From the NCBI GenBank assembly GCA_021811185.1, contig JAJZPL010000008.1, positions 1 to 64,000 on the forward strand: a stretch of DNA of 64,000 bases, read 5' to 3'. Position 1 is the stretch's first letter. Every line of letters begins with the position of its first letter. Under the pieces are notes generated by a model that saw only the letters and a program-made list of their open reading frames with translations, did not search any database and was not told where the DNA came from. Origin of the DNA: a bacterium. Its GTDB lineage: Bacteria > Elusimicrobiota > Elusimicrobia > Elusimicrobiales > UBA9959. The translations under genes were made by a program, and so were the position numbers. Of the stretch, positions 24,374-33,988 are shown one piece after another.

Positions 24374-25531
24374 TCAGCGCTGGTGGTGGTCGGGGGCCGG
24401 CTGGCCGGCCTTGGCCACGTAGTCTATGGAGTAAGTGAAGCTGCCGAGCGAACCGGACAGCGAGGAGCCGACCACGCCCAGGCCGGCGGCGTTGAAGGCC
24501 GCGGCTTTCTCGGCCATGGCCTTCTTGGCCTCGGTGTCGAACGTGAAAGTTTCGGGCGCCTGGTAGGTCTCGATGGCGGCGGAGGGGATCACCCCGCCCT
24601 GCTGGTAGATGTTGGCGACCAGGAAATCCACGCTGAAGGAGAAGTCGCTGCCCTCGGGCCTGACGATGTTGGAGAGCGCCGGTACGCCGGCCGCGTTAAA
24701 GACGGGCAGGCGGGCGAGGGAGGCTTTGAGGGCGTCTTTATCGAAAGTAAAGGTCTCGCGGGAATCGTAACGGGCGATGGAATACTGCGGGCGGGGGCCT
24801 TCCTTGCCGACCCTGACCGGGTATTCTATCCACACGGCGTAATTCCCGTCGGAGCGGGGCACGGCCTTGCCGCGGATAGCGGGAATGCCGGCCTGCTTGA
24901 ACAGGGCCAGGTAGGCGGGGACGTTTTTGGCGGCGTCGTTTTCGAAGGTAAACTTGCCGCCGGTATAAGACTCGAACTTCACGGCGTAGTCCTGCGCGGG
25001 GCGCAGCACGTTCTTAACCACGTAGTCCACGGCGAAAGCGTGGTCGGAGCCGGCGTCGTAAAGGGCGGAACCCGCTACGGGGAGTTTGGCGCTCCGGAAG
25101 GCGGCGGCGCAGGCTTTCATGGCCGCGTCGGCGTCCTTTTCCAGCCAGTAGGAGGCCCCGTTCTTATAGGTTTCCACGGTTACCGCCGGCGGCAGGGCCG
25201 TGTTGCCCTTAACGGTCGGAAGATAGTCGATCACGAAGGAATAGTCGTTGCCCAGCGGCACGACGCGCCCGCCGAGGGTGGTGATGCCAGCCGCCTTAAG
25301 CGCGCTGATGCGCGCGTCCATGGCCGGCTTGGCTTCGCTCTCGAAGGTGACCGTTTCGTCGGTGGAATAGGAGGCTATCGTTACGCCCGGAGGCGCGACC
25401 GGGGCGGGCCTGGAAGCGGGGGAGACTTCGACCTGCTTCATGGAAGCCGTAGAGATCTCCGTTAGTTCCCCGGCCATAAGAGCCGGCGCCGCGCCGAAAA
25501 GAACGACCGCGAGCAAGTTAAGTTTTTTCAT
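24374..25531 (-). CDS. secreted protein made of five tandem repeats of about 67 residues
   Basis: 385 residues. After a signal peptide (1-20) and a Pro-rich spacer, five units follow, with the marker Tyr at 55, 122, 189, 255 and 323, a period of 66-68. Each reads roughly 'I-x-x-Y-x-x-x-E-T-F-T-F-(D/E)-x-(D/E)-A-x-x-x-M...AAGI..L...V...G-x-x-(F/Y)-(S/A)-F-x-(I/V)-(D/E)-Y'. No known repeat family is recognised. It follows the C11 peptidase gene by 1 bp, suggesting that the two work together outside the cytoplasm. Confidence 0.8.
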   Translation of the reverse strand: MKKLNLLAVVLFGAAPALMAGELTEISTASMKQVEVSPASRPAPVAPPGVTIASYSTDETVTFESEAKPAMDARISALKAAGITTLGGRVVPLGNDYSFVIDYLPTVKGNTALPPAVTVETYKNGASYWLEKDADAAMKACAAAFRSAKLPVAGSALYDAGSDHAFAVDYVVKNVLRPAQDYAVKFESYTGGKFTFENDAAKNVPAYLALFKQAGIPAIRGKAVPRSDGNYAVWIEYPVRVGKEGPRPQYSIARYDSRETFTFDKDALKASLARLPVFNAAGVPALSNIVRPEGSDFSFSVDFLVANIYQQGGVIPSAAIETYQAPETFTFDTEAKKAMAEKAAAFNAAGLGVVGSSLSGSLGSFTYSIDYVAKAGQPAPDHHQR

Positions 25532-25532
25532 G

Positions 25533-26966
25533 TTATCTCCGTATCGGGCCGCGCCCGTAGATCCAGTTCAGGAACGTTCCCCACTTGGTCTCTTTGGCGA
25601 AGGGGAGGCTCCAGTAGTCGGTCTCCAGGTACTTGGAGAACGCGTCCCAGCTGCCGCCGATCATCTTTACCGGTGGAACGTGCACCGAGACGCCGTGCGA
25701 ACGGGCGAAATCGTAGCCGGTATTGGAAGTGCCGGTGTAGTAATACTTGTAGACCAGGCCGTTCGAGATGAAGTTCATCAGTTCCTGGCCGCGCTGGCGG
25801 GCCAGCTGCTGCGCGGGCGTGGCCTGGGGGGTATTCTCGGTGACGATGCTGACGAAGTCGTACAGGTCGCCGGAGATGGACACGCGGCTGGCCGCCGCGG
25901 CCGAAGTGGAAAGCGTAAAGCCGAAGATGTCGAAGCGGGAAACGCCGGCTATGCCCTTGCTAATGCCTTCTTTGTCGTTCAGCGCCATTTCCGCGTCCAC
26001 CCAGGCGTCCAGCTTGGAGCCGAAATCGGGGAGCCTGGAGGTAAGGATGACGGAGGCGTGCCCGCCGGGAAGCTTATTAGCCTTCACGCGGTCCACATAA
26101 CCCTTCGCTATATCCGAGCCGAGCTGCTCGCTGGAAACGGAGGGGCTGGAGGTCAACTCGTTCACCAGGCCGGCCATGTCGTAGCCGGAGGACCACATCA
26201 ACTCGCTGGACCCGACGATAACGTCGGTATAGTCCTTGATCTGCCAGGCCACTTCGCCCATCTGCATGATGCAGGAGGTCATCACGAAAGCGTCCACGTG
26301 CCCTATAGAGGCCATCATCGTGCGCATTTCCGGCAGCGTCACGTAATCCTTGGTTTCCACGTCCATCAGCGTGCCCTTCTGGGGGTTTTTTTTGGCGTCG
26401 AAGATGCCGCTGCCGTGGCCGAAGATCACGAAAGCGTAGTGTTTGGCCGGATAGGCGGCCTTGGCCCACCTGGCGAAAGCGGCCACGCGCTTCCAGTCGC
26501 CGGTGTTCGCGTTCAGCTCACGGCTCACGATATCTCCGGAGAAAGCGGTGAGGACGCTCTCGCTGATCATCTTGTCCTTGGTAACGGCGTTCTTCGCCAC
26601 GTTCTCAAGGGTAGCGTCGTCCCAGGCGCTGCCCAGGGCCATCCTGACGGTGGGCGTGGAAACTACGCCGGCGGCGCTCTCCACGGGGAAACTGCCCTCG
26701 ATGGCGACGTTCACCCCGGAGGTAGCCCCGACCGATTTAAGTTCGAGCAGGCTCTGCACGAAAGAATACCGGAGCGCGTCCTTGGTGGTGGCGTAGAAGA
26801 TTATGGTCCAGTCCTTGGGCTGCGCGGGACCGGAAACGGCGGGCGCGGGCGCCGCGGCGGCGGGCAGGTCCGCGGCCTTGATGGAGTCCAGGCTGAACTC
26901 CTGGGAATACGAGGGAACGCTGAAAGTCAGGAAAGAGAAAGCGGCGATCATCAAGTTCTTGAACAT
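25533..26966 (-). CDS. secreted clostripain-family (C11) cysteine peptidase
   Basis: 477 residues with a signal peptide (about 1-21). Clan CD peptidase motifs: WTIIFYATTKDALR (start of the caspase-like fold), catalytic His in VIFGHGSGIFD (about 183) and catalytic Cys in VMTSCIMQMGEVAW (about 230). Clostripains cut after basic residues and often mature by self-cleavage; specificity is not certain here. GTAGGAGG precedes the ATG and TATAAT lies 30 nt upstream. Overlaps in transcription with the five-repeat protein 1 bp downstream. Confidence 0.9.
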   Translation of the reverse strand: MFKNLMIAAFSFLTFSVPSYSQEFSLDSIKAADLPAAAAPAPAVSGPAQPKDWTIIFYATTKDALRYSFVQSLLELKSVGATSGVNVAIEGSFPVESAAGVVSTPTVRMALGSAWDDATLENVAKNAVTKDKMISESVLTAFSGDIVSRELNANTGDWKRVAAFARWAKAAYPAKHYAFVIFGHGSGIFDAKKNPQKGTLMDVETKDYVTLPEMRTMMASIGHVDAFVMTSCIMQMGEVAWQIKDYTDVIVGSSELMWSSGYDMAGLVNELTSSPSVSSEQLGSDIAKGYVDRVKANKLPGGHASVILTSRLPDFGSKLDAWVDAEMALNDKEGISKGIAGVSRFDIFGFTLSTSAAAASRVSISGDLYDFVSIVTENTPQATPAQQLARQRGQELMNFISNGLVYKYYYTGTSNTGYDFARSHGVSVHVPPVKMIGGSWDAFSKYLETDYWSLPFAKETKWGTFLNWIYGRGPIRR

Positions 26967-27006
26967 AAGGCCTCCTACCGTCTAATTAATTATATTAGAT
27001 GCCGCA

Positions 27007-27066
27007 AGCGCCGAGGTGGGCCCAAAGTCCATGTTTTTCCTGGGCCCAAAGGGCAAGCGCGGCGCT
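27007..27066. repeat. nested inverted and direct repeats at the mutS end
   Basis: TGGGCCCAAAG occurs twice (27017, 27041); since TGGGCCCA is self-complementary the copies can pair. An outer pair, AGCGCCG/CGGCGCT (27007-27013, 27060-27066), encloses them. The structure lies between the mutS stop and the peptidase gene and may end mutS transcription. Confidence 0.5.
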
Positions 27067-29645
27067 CAGTCTTTAAGCCGCTTCTTCCAGTCGCTGATGG
27101 CGGCCAGGGCCTGCAAGGGGGTGATGTTGTCGGCGTCGCACATCCGGAGCTCGTCCAGCACGGGGTGGCTGGAGAAGATGGGCAGCATCGGGGTCTGGTT
27201 CTCGTCCCCGGATTCCACCTGGATATTGCCCTTCTCCTCCAGGGTCTGGAGGATCTCGCGGGCGCGCTGGATGGCCGAGTCGGGAAGACCGGCCAGCTGG
27301 GCCACGTGGATGCCGTAGGATTTGTCGGCCGGGCCGGAATTGATCTTATGCAGGAAGACCACCTCGGTCTTGCCCGCGGCGTTGGTCCATTCCTTCACGG
27401 AAATGTTGAAGTTCTTGATGCCGGCGAACTTCTCCGCCAGCTCGGTAAGCTCGAAGTAATGCGTGGCGAACAGCACCTTGGGCCCGCCCTCGGGCTTGTA
27501 GAGGTGCTCCACCACGGCCCAGGCTATGGAGATGCCGTCGAAGGTGGAAGTGCCGCGGCCTACTTCGTCCAAAAGGATAAGGCTCTTGGGAGTGGCCAGG
27601 CGCATGATGGCGGAGGTCTCGCGCATCTCCACCATGAAGGTGGATTCGCCGCGGGCCATGCGGTCCTGTGCTCCTATACGCGTCATGATCCGGTCCACGA
27701 TGCCCACTTCGGCGGCGCGGGCCGGCACGAAGGAGCCCATCTGGGCCATGATCACGATAACCGCGGCCTGACGCAGATAAACGCTCTTGCCGCTCATGTT
27801 GGGGCCGGTAAGGATGATAACGCTGGACCCGGGGCCGCCGATATCAAGGTCGTTCGGCACGAAGGTGCCGGCGGGCAGGAAGAACTCCACCGCGGGGTGG
27901 CGGCCTTCCTCGATCTTCAGCGCGTCCCCGGAGTTCATGCGGGGGCGGGAAAATTCATAGCGCACGGCGCTCTCGGCCAGCGCGTAGAACACGTCGAGCT
28001 CGGCCGCTCCGGAGGCGAAGGTCTTGAGCTCGCCCAGCGCGGCGCGCACGGTAACGCGCAGTTCGCCGAATAAATGGTTTTCCAGCTTGGACATGCGCTC
28101 TTCGGCGCCTAAAATTTTATTCTCCAGCACCTTAAGCTCTTCGGTGATGTAGCGTTCGGCGTTAACCAGCGTCTGCTTGCGCACGAAGTAGTGCGGCACC
28201 TTCTGGCTCTGCGCCTTGGAGACCTCGATATAGTAGCCGAACACGCTGTTGTAGCCCACCTTCAGCGTGGAGATCTGGGTCTTGTCCTTTTCCCGCTGCT
28301 CGATGTCGGCCAGGAGTTTCTGGCTGTCGCGGCGCACGGAGCGCAGTTCGTCGAGCTCCTTGTTGTAGCCCTCCAGGATCACGCCGCCCTCGGAAAGCCG
28401 CGCGGGCGGGTTCTCTGCCAGCGCGCGGTCTAGCTCGGCGCGCAGCGCGTTCAGCGCGTGGGAGCCGCCGTCAAGCCGGGAGGCCAGCTCGGGCGCGCCT
28501 TCGAAGAAGCCGGTGGAGCTTAAAAGCAGTTTCAGGTGCGGCAGCTGGGCCAGCGCCTTGCGCACCGCGGCCAGGTCGCGCGGGGAAGCGCTCAGGTTGA
28601 TCACGCGGCCGAGCAGCCTCTCGATATCGGGCACCTGGGCCAGGATGTCGCCCAGCTTTTCGCGGGCCTCGCGGTTGGCGGCCAGAAAAGCGGTGAAGCC
28701 CTGGCGGGACTGGATCTCGCGCAGGTCGCAGAGCGGCTCCAGGATCCAGCGGCGCAGCAGGCGCGAACCCATGGAGGTCTTGGACAGGTCCAGCACGCCC
28801 CACAGGGTTTTGGAGTCGTCCCCGTCGGGGGAAGAGACCAGCTCCAGCGTCTTGATGGCGGAGTCGTCCAGCTGCAGGCGGTTGGAGGGCTCGTAATAAG
28901 AGGGCGAGAAAACTTCTTTCAGGCCGGGCTGGGTCTGGCGCACGTAGGCGGTGGCTTTCAGCGCGGTCTTCAAGGCCAGTTTATGGTTCTGCCACACGGC
29001 GGAAGCCGCCCACGCGGGCACCGTAGTGTCGATACGGGTATATTCGGTGAGCACGGCGGGGCCGAGATCCAGCCCGCGCTTCTGTATTTCCTTCACCGTG
29101 CGGCTGTCCGCTATTATTTCCGCCGGGGCGGTCTTGGAGATGAAGGAGAGCAGCTGGTAAAGATCGGGGTCGTTCAGGTTCTGCGTGGCGAGGAAGTCGC
29201 CGGTGGAGGCGTCCAGCGAGGAGAGGCCCCAGCCTACGATATCTATGTCCAGCGCCACCAGGTAGCTCGACGAGCGCGGGCGGAGCAGCTCGTCCTCTAC
29301 CACGGTGCCCGGGGTGATCAGGCGCACCACTTCGCGCTTGAAAAGTTTGGTCTTCTTGGCGTCGCCGTCGGGGGGGCCGGTCTGCTCGCAGATGGCCACC
29401 TTGTGGCCGGCGGCCAGCAGGCGGGCGATGTAGCCCGACGAGGAATGGTGGGGCACGCCGCACATGGGCACGCCCTGGCGCGCGGTCAGCGTGAGGCCCA
29501 GCACGGAGCTGGCGGTCTTGGCGTCGTCGAAGAACATCTCGTAGAAGTCCCCCAGGCGGAAGAAAAGCAGCGCGTGCGGGTAGGCTTTCTTCAAAGCCTG
29601 GTACTGCTGCATCAGAGGGGTTTCAGGGGTTTCGACTTGGGCCAT
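27066..29645 (-). CDS. mutS: DNA mismatch repair protein MutS
   Basis: 859 residues, normal for MutS1. The mismatch-binding Phe-x-Glu appears as LGDFYEMFFDDA (about 31-42). The ATPase has Walker A TGPNMSGKSVYLRQ (about 619-632), Walker B ILLDEVGRGTSTFDG, and 'FATHYFELTEL'. It recognises mispairs and small loops and recruits MutL. No Shine-Dalgarno is visible before the ATG. Confidence 0.97.
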   Translation of the reverse strand: MAQVETPETPLMQQYQALKKAYPHALLFFRLGDFYEMFFDDAKTASSVLGLTLTARQGVPMCGVPHHSSSGYIARLLAAGHKVAICEQTGPPDGDAKKTKLFKREVVRLITPGTVVEDELLRPRSSSYLVALDIDIVGWGLSSLDASTGDFLATQNLNDPDLYQLLSFISKTAPAEIIADSRTVKEIQKRGLDLGPAVLTEYTRIDTTVPAWAASAVWQNHKLALKTALKATAYVRQTQPGLKEVFSPSYYEPSNRLQLDDSAIKTLELVSSPDGDDSKTLWGVLDLSKTSMGSRLLRRWILEPLCDLREIQSRQGFTAFLAANREAREKLGDILAQVPDIERLLGRVINLSASPRDLAAVRKALAQLPHLKLLLSSTGFFEGAPELASRLDGGSHALNALRAELDRALAENPPARLSEGGVILEGYNKELDELRSVRRDSQKLLADIEQREKDKTQISTLKVGYNSVFGYYIEVSKAQSQKVPHYFVRKQTLVNAERYITEELKVLENKILGAEERMSKLENHLFGELRVTVRAALGELKTFASGAAELDVFYALAESAVRYEFSRPRMNSGDALKIEEGRHPAVEFFLPAGTFVPNDLDIGGPGSSVIILTGPNMSGKSVYLRQAAVIVIMAQMGSFVPARAAEVGIVDRIMTRIGAQDRMARGESTFMVEMRETSAIMRLATPKSLILLDEVGRGTSTFDGISIAWAVVEHLYKPEGGPKVLFATHYFELTELAEKFAGIKNFNISVKEWTNAAGKTEVVFLHKINSGPADKSYGIHVAQLAGLPDSAIQRAREILQTLEEKGNIQVESGDENQTPMLPIFSSHPVLDELRMCDADNITPLQALAAISDWKKRLKD

Positions 29646-29705
29646 AAAATTGTAGGACCGGGCGGGCGGATCGTTGAAAAACCAGTTGTGGCCGCCGGAC
29701 GCCGC

Positions 29706-30686
29706 TTACTTCGGGTCCTGGGTATATTGTATCAAAAGGTCTTCGGCCTCTTTAAGTGTTTTCAGGCTCATGAAGGCGCCCCGGGCATTGGCGGCCCCAG
29801 GCAGGCCCTTCAGCCAGTAGCCAACCAGCTTGCGCGCGCGGGCCAGGCCGTGCTCCTCGCCGTAGATGCCGGCGTTCAGCTCGAGGAAGCGCAGGAAGAG
29901 GCGCATCCTGGCGGCGGAGGTGACCGAACCGGCCTCCAGGCCGGAAAGCCCGGCGGCTATTTCCGCGAAAAGAGCGGGGTTGAAGACCGCCGCGCGGCCT
30001 ATGGCCACTCCGGCGCAGCCGGCCTCAAGCAGGGCGCGGGCCCCGGCGGCGTTCTCTACGCCGCCGTTGCCGAAAACGGGGAGTTTAACGGCGGCGGCGG
30101 TGGCCGCCATGGCCTCCAGGTCTATCGGGCCGGTATGGAACTGCGAGGCGGGGCGGCCGTGCAGCGTGATGGCGGCGGCGCCGGCTTCCTCGGCGACCCG
30201 GGCCAGCAGCGGCCCCAGGTTCTCTCCGGAGGTAAGCCCGACGCGGAACTTAACGGTAACCGGCACCTTGACGCTTTTAACCATTCGGGAAATTATATCC
30301 GACAGCAGCATGGGTTTGAGCATCAGCTCGGCCCCGGCGCCGGAACGGCGCACTTTTTTTACCGGGCAGCCGGCGTTAATATCCACCGCGTCCGCGCCGG
30401 CTTTCTCCGCGGCCTGCGCGGCCAGCGCCATGGAGGCCGGGTCGGCGCCGAAGAGCTGGATGGCCGCGGGGTGTTCGCCCGGCAGCAGCTCCAGCATCTT
30501 GAAGGATTTCTTGTTGCCGTACTTGATGCTCTCCGCGGAGACCATCTCGGTGACCACCAGCCCGGCCCCGCCCTCGGCGGCGAGGATGCGGAAAGCGGCG
30601 TTGGTGATGCCGGCCATGGGGGCCAGCGCCAGGTTGTTCTTCAGTTTTAAAGGGCCGATCGAGACCGGCTTTAGCAGTGAGGTCAC
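29706..30686 (-). CDS. dus: tRNA-dihydrouridine synthase
   Basis: 326 residues, FMN TIM barrel of the Dus/DusB type. Motifs: 'APMAGITNAAFR' near 21-32, 'INAGCPVKKVRRSGAGAEL' with the catalytic Cys, 'VTVKFRVG', 'ITLHGR', and 'VFGNGGVENAAGA'. It reduces specific uridines in the tRNA D-loop. It overlaps the next-upstream gene (30683) by 4 bp. Which U positions it modifies cannot be read. Confidence 0.93.
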   Translation of the reverse strand: MTSLLKPVSIGPLKLKNNLALAPMAGITNAAFRILAAEGGAGLVVTEMVSAESIKYGNKKSFKMLELLPGEHPAAIQLFGADPASMALAAQAAEKAGADAVDINAGCPVKKVRRSGAGAELMLKPMLLSDIISRMVKSVKVPVTVKFRVGLTSGENLGPLLARVAEEAGAAAITLHGRPASQFHTGPIDLEAMAATAAAVKLPVFGNGGVENAAGARALLEAGCAGVAIGRAAVFNPALFAEIAAGLSGLEAGSVTSAARMRLFLRFLELNAGIYGEEHGLARARKLVGYWLKGLPGAANARGAFMSLKTLKEAEDLLIQYTQDPK

Positions 30687-31438
30687 GGGTTAAGGGTATA
30701 GCTGCCGTCGTGCGCGGCGGTGAAATCCCGCGGCGCCCGGCGTAAAATGGGCTCGGTCTCGGACCTGGGCGCGCCGATCTTCCTGAGCACCTGCAGCTGG
30801 AAGTCGAAGGCTTTGTTCTCGGTGTAAAGGATCGCGTCCATACCCTTATAGTCCAGTTTCGCGGGATTGGCTTCGGGCATGCGCTCGTCTTTCTCTCCGG
30901 GGAGGGGCGGGGCGGTCCTCGCCCTTTTTTTCTGCCCCGCTACATACCAGGCGTGCCAGGCCTGGTGGGCCAGCACGCCCGCGCACCAGGTAAGCGAACG
31001 GAAGGCGTGGTAATTGGAAATGCCGGCCACCGGGCGGCCGTTCTCGAGGTAGAACCCGGTCTTGTCCTCGTTGCGGATCACGGGCAGGTTGTTCTTGATG
31101 AACAGGAACGTGTCCCGGTCGGCCAGCCAGACCAGCTTCAGCGCGTGCGTGACCTGGCTCTGGAATTCCGGCGAACCCTGGATATCCAGCCCCTGCTTGG
31201 GATCGTACGCTTCCGGCAGCCTGGCGGCGGCCACTCCCTCCAGCCCCGGCACGGCCGCGGGGACCGGCACGGCCGCTTCGGTTTTGGCCGTAGCCGGGAC
31301 GGCCTGGGAAGTTTCGGTGGAATCCGGCGCCACCTGCCTGGCCACGTAGAACCACACGCCGGCGCCCATCACGAGCAGCGGCAGAAAAGCCAGCACCTTG
31401 TGGGTGCGGAAAAAACTTTTGTGTTCGGTCTCTTCCAT
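30683..31438 (-). CDS. membrane-anchored protein with conserved HxxxH motif
   Basis: 251 residues: basic N-terminus, one helix FLPLLVMGAGVWFYVA (about 18-33), a low-complexity linker, then a conserved-looking domain 'LVWLADRDTFLFIKNNLPVIRNEDKTGFYL' and 'NYHAFRSLTWCAGVLAHQAWHAWYVA'. The HQAWH may bind a metal, but no family is recognised. Coupled to dus by an ATGA overlap. Confidence 0.75.
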   Translation of the reverse strand: MEETEHKSFFRTHKVLAFLPLLVMGAGVWFYVARQVAPDSTETSQAVPATAKTEAAVPVPAAVPGLEGVAAARLPEAYDPKQGLDIQGSPEFQSQVTHALKLVWLADRDTFLFIKNNLPVIRNEDKTGFYLENGRPVAGISNYHAFRSLTWCAGVLAHQAWHAWYVAGQKKRARTAPPLPGEKDERMPEANPAKLDYKGMDAILYTENKAFDFQLQVLRKIGAPRSETEPILRRAPRDFTAAHDGSYTLNP

Positions 31439-31449
31439 AGTTAAAAACA

Positions 31450-31498
31450 GAAAGCGGAAAACGTAAAGAGTACGGACGCTTTATCGCTTCCCGCTTTC
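31450..31498 (-). terminator. probable terminator after the zinc-ribbon gene
   Basis: GAAAGCGG/CCGCTTTC arms (31450-31457, 31491-31498) with a long AT-rich loop; on the minus strand the stem is followed by tgTTTTT. Moderate support because the loop is 33 nt. Confidence 0.5.
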
Positions 31499-31514
31499 CG
31501 GCCTGCGCCCGGCT

Positions 31515-31916
31515 TTATTTCAGCGCTTTGAGGTACGAGCTGTAGAAAGCCTGCAGTTCGCTGTCGGCGTCCTGGAATTCCAGCACGTGCTTCTTGCAGC
31601 CGCGGCGGGAACAGATCTGCACCTTGCCGCCGGCTTTCAGGTCGAACGCTATCATCTGGGAGCCGCAGGCGTCGCACTTGCGGGTGCTCTTCAGGTCCGC
31701 CTCGCAGTGGGGGCAGCGGAAGCCGGCGACTTTCCCCATGGGGATGGGAAGTTCGGTTTCGGCAAGGTAGCTGCCGTAAAGGGAGCTCATGTAGAGGGGG
31801 GCGTGCTTGCCCGCATAGGTAAGGTTGACCTCGATCGAGGAGACCTTGTCCAGTTTCTTGCCGGTGTTCATAAGGGACTTGCCGCAGTGGGGACATTTAA
31901 CAAGAACGCTTACCAT
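31515..31916 (-). CDS. zinc-ribbon protein
   Basis: 133 residues with three Cys pairs: CPHC at 8-11, CPHC near 68-71 with CDAC near 80-83, and a further Cys pair near 102-107. These form two zinc ribbons, the first split by a beta-rich insertion. No enzyme motif. It comes 89 bp after macB in the same direction, and may be a separate unit. Function unknown. Confidence 0.75.
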   Translation of the reverse strand: MVSVLVKCPHCGKSLMNTGKKLDKVSSIEVNLTYAGKHAPLYMSSLYGSYLAETELPIPMGKVAGFRCPHCEADLKSTRKCDACGSQMIAFDLKAGGKVQICSRRGCKKHVLEFQDADSELQAFYSSYLKALK

Positions 31917-32005
31917 GGGAACCTCCAGAACGCGCTGCTTACGGGGGCCGGAAGTTCAAATATCTTCCTGCCCCCGATCGTCCAATAATAATATCAAATT
32001 ATCGG

Positions 32006-33952
32006 TTATTCGTAACGGAGAGCTTCTATCGGAGAAAGCAGGGACGCCTTCCGCGCGGGCCAGAAGCCGAAAACCACGCCCACCGTGGCGGAAAAACCGA
32101 AAGCCAGGATCACGGAGAACGGGGAGATATAAATGGCCCAGCCCGAGAACTTGGACAGGAGCAGGGAAGAGCCGGCCCCTATCAGGATGCCGAGCAGCCC
32201 GCCTATCACCGAGATGATAATGGCCTCGATCAGGAACTGCAGCAGCACCGCGCGCCGGGTGGCGCCGATGGCCTTCCTGAGGCCTATTTCCTTGGTGCGC
32301 TCGCTGACGCTGACGAGCATGATGTTCATGATGCCGATGCCGCCGACGATGAGCGAAATGCCGGCGATGATGCCAAGCAGCGTGCTGAAGGTCTTGATGG
32401 TGCCGGTCAGCATGGTCTGCAGATCCGCCATGTTCATCAGCGAGACGTCGTCGTCCTTGTAGTCCGGGATATTGTGCCGCTTGCGCATCAGCGCCTGGAT
32501 GTCCGCCTGCACTTTGGGCATAAGCTTATAATCGGAAACCTCGACCCAGATGGAATCAACGTACTTCTTGCCCAGCAGGATCTTCATGGCGGTGCGCAGC
32601 GGCACGATCACCACGTCGTCCTGGTCCTGGAAGCCGGAGGCGCCCTTCATGGGCAGCACGCCGATGACGGTGAAGTTCTTCCGGTTGATCTTCATGGTCT
32701 TGCCGACCGGGTTCTCGGCGCCGAAAAGCTGCGTGGCCACGGTCTGCCCGACCAGCGCCACCTTCTTCAGCTGCATATCCTCGTCTTCGGAAAAGAAGCG
32801 GCCGTAATAAGGCTGTGAATTGCGCATGGAGGCGTAAGCCGCGGTCACGCCGGTGACGCGGCTGCGATAGTTCTTGGAGGCGTAGACCAGCTGGGCGGAA
32901 CCTTGCACGTTGGCGTCGGCCCGGGTAACGTTCGGCACGGCTTTGGGGAGCGCGGCGGCGTCCTCCAGCGTAAGGCGGCTGACCGCCCCGCGGCCGAGCG
33001 ACATGCCGCCCTGGCTGCGGTTCCCGGGCATGACGGCCACCAGGTTGGTGCCCAGCGAGGACATCTGCTTCTGGATGGCGCGCTGCGCGCCGGTGCCCAC
33101 CGCGAGCATGGCGATAAGGGCGCCCACGCCGATAATGATGCCCAGCATGGTCAGGAGCGAGCGGGTCTTGTTGCTGATGATGGAATTTATCGAAGAACCC
33201 AGGTTCTCGGCGACTTCGCGCCAGGTAAGGAAGAAAGATTTGGGGATATGCAGGCGGGGCATGACCTCTTTTTTCGCGGGCGCCTTTTTGCTTACGTCCT
33301 CGATGATCATGCCGTCCTTCAGCTTGATCACCCGGTCGGCCCACGCGGCGATATCGGGCTCATGCGTAACTATGACCACGGTGATGCCCTGGTCGTTGAG
33401 CTTGCGGAAGATCCCCATGATCTCGTTGGACTGGTCGCTGGCCAGGTTGCCGGTGGGCTCGTCGGCGAAGATGATCTTGGGGTTATTGACCAGCGAACGG
33501 GCTATGGCCACGCGCTGCTGCTGGCCGCCGGAAAGCTGATTCGGGCGGTGGTCCATACGGTCGGCCAGGCCGACCTGCGAGAGGTATTTTCCGGCTTCGG
33601 TGGGACGGGCCTTCTCGCCCAGGTAGATCTGCGGCAGGGACACGTTCTCGGCGGCCGAGATCCTGGGCAGCAGGTTGAACTGCTGGAACACGAAGCCCAG
33701 GATGCGGGCGCGCAGGTAGGAAAGTTCCACGTCGTCCAGTTCGGAGATCTCGCGGCCGAAAAGTTTATAGGAACCGGCGGTGGGCCGGTCCAGCAGGCCG
33801 AGAATGTGCATCAGCGTGGACTTGCCGGAACCGGACGGGCCCATGATGGCCACGAACTCGCCCTCTTTCACCGAAAGGTCCACGCCTTTCAGGATCTTCA
33901 GCGGCTCGCCGCCCATCTCGTAAACTTTGGTTATCCCTTTGAGTTCGATCAT
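32006..33952 (-). CDS. macB: MacB-type ABC transporter, ATPase fused to permease
   Basis: 648 residues. N-terminal ATPase: Walker [10 protein letters not shown] (about 39-47), Q-loop '[10 protein letters not shown]', signature LSGGQQQR, Walker [14 protein letters not shown]. After a linker (about 235-265) come one helix, a periplasmic MacB_PCD domain, and three C-terminal helices of the FtsX type ('[27 protein letters not shown]'). MacB uses ATP to drive periplasmic substrates (drugs, lipopeptides, toxins) through TolC. It is the last gene of the three-gene pump operon. Confidence 0.95.
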   Translation of the reverse strand: MIELKGITKVYEMGGEPLKILKGVDLSVKEGEFVAIMGPSGSGKSTLMHILGLLDRPTAGSYKLFGREISELDDVELSYLRARILGFVFQQFNLLPRISAAENVSLPQIYLGEKARPTEAGKYLSQVGLADRMDHRPNQLSGGQQQRVAIARSLVNNPKIIFADEPTGNLASDQSNEIMGIFRKLNDQGITVVIVTHEPDIAAWADRVIKLKDGMIIEDVSKKAPAKKEVMPRLHIPKSFFLTWREVAENLGSSINSIISNKTRSLLTMLGIIIGVGALIAMLAVGTGAQRAIQKQMSSLGTNLVAVMPGNRSQGGMSLGRGAVSRLTLEDAAALPKAVPNVTRADANVQGSAQLVYASKNYRSRVTGVTAAYASMRNSQPYYGRFFSEDEDMQLKKVALVGQTVATQLFGAENPVGKTMKINRKNFTVIGVLPMKGASGFQDQDDVVIVPLRTAMKILLGKKYVDSIWVEVSDYKLMPKVQADIQALMRKRHNIPDYKDDDVSLMNMADLQTMLTGTIKTFSTLLGIIAGISLIVGGIGIMNIMLVSVSERTKEIGLRKAIGATRRAVLLQFLIEAIIISVIGGLLGILIGAGSSLLLSKFSGWAIYISPFSVILAFGFSATVGVVFGFWPARKASLLSPIEALRYE

Positions 33953-33988
33953 AATTATAGCCCGCGCAGGCCCGTAAGCCGCCGCCTG

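Noticed and set aside
25440-28073. Plus-strand 877-aa ORF
   Set aside because: Spans antisense to three real genes (repeat protein, peptidase, mutS); composition is typical of a GC-rich shadow frame.
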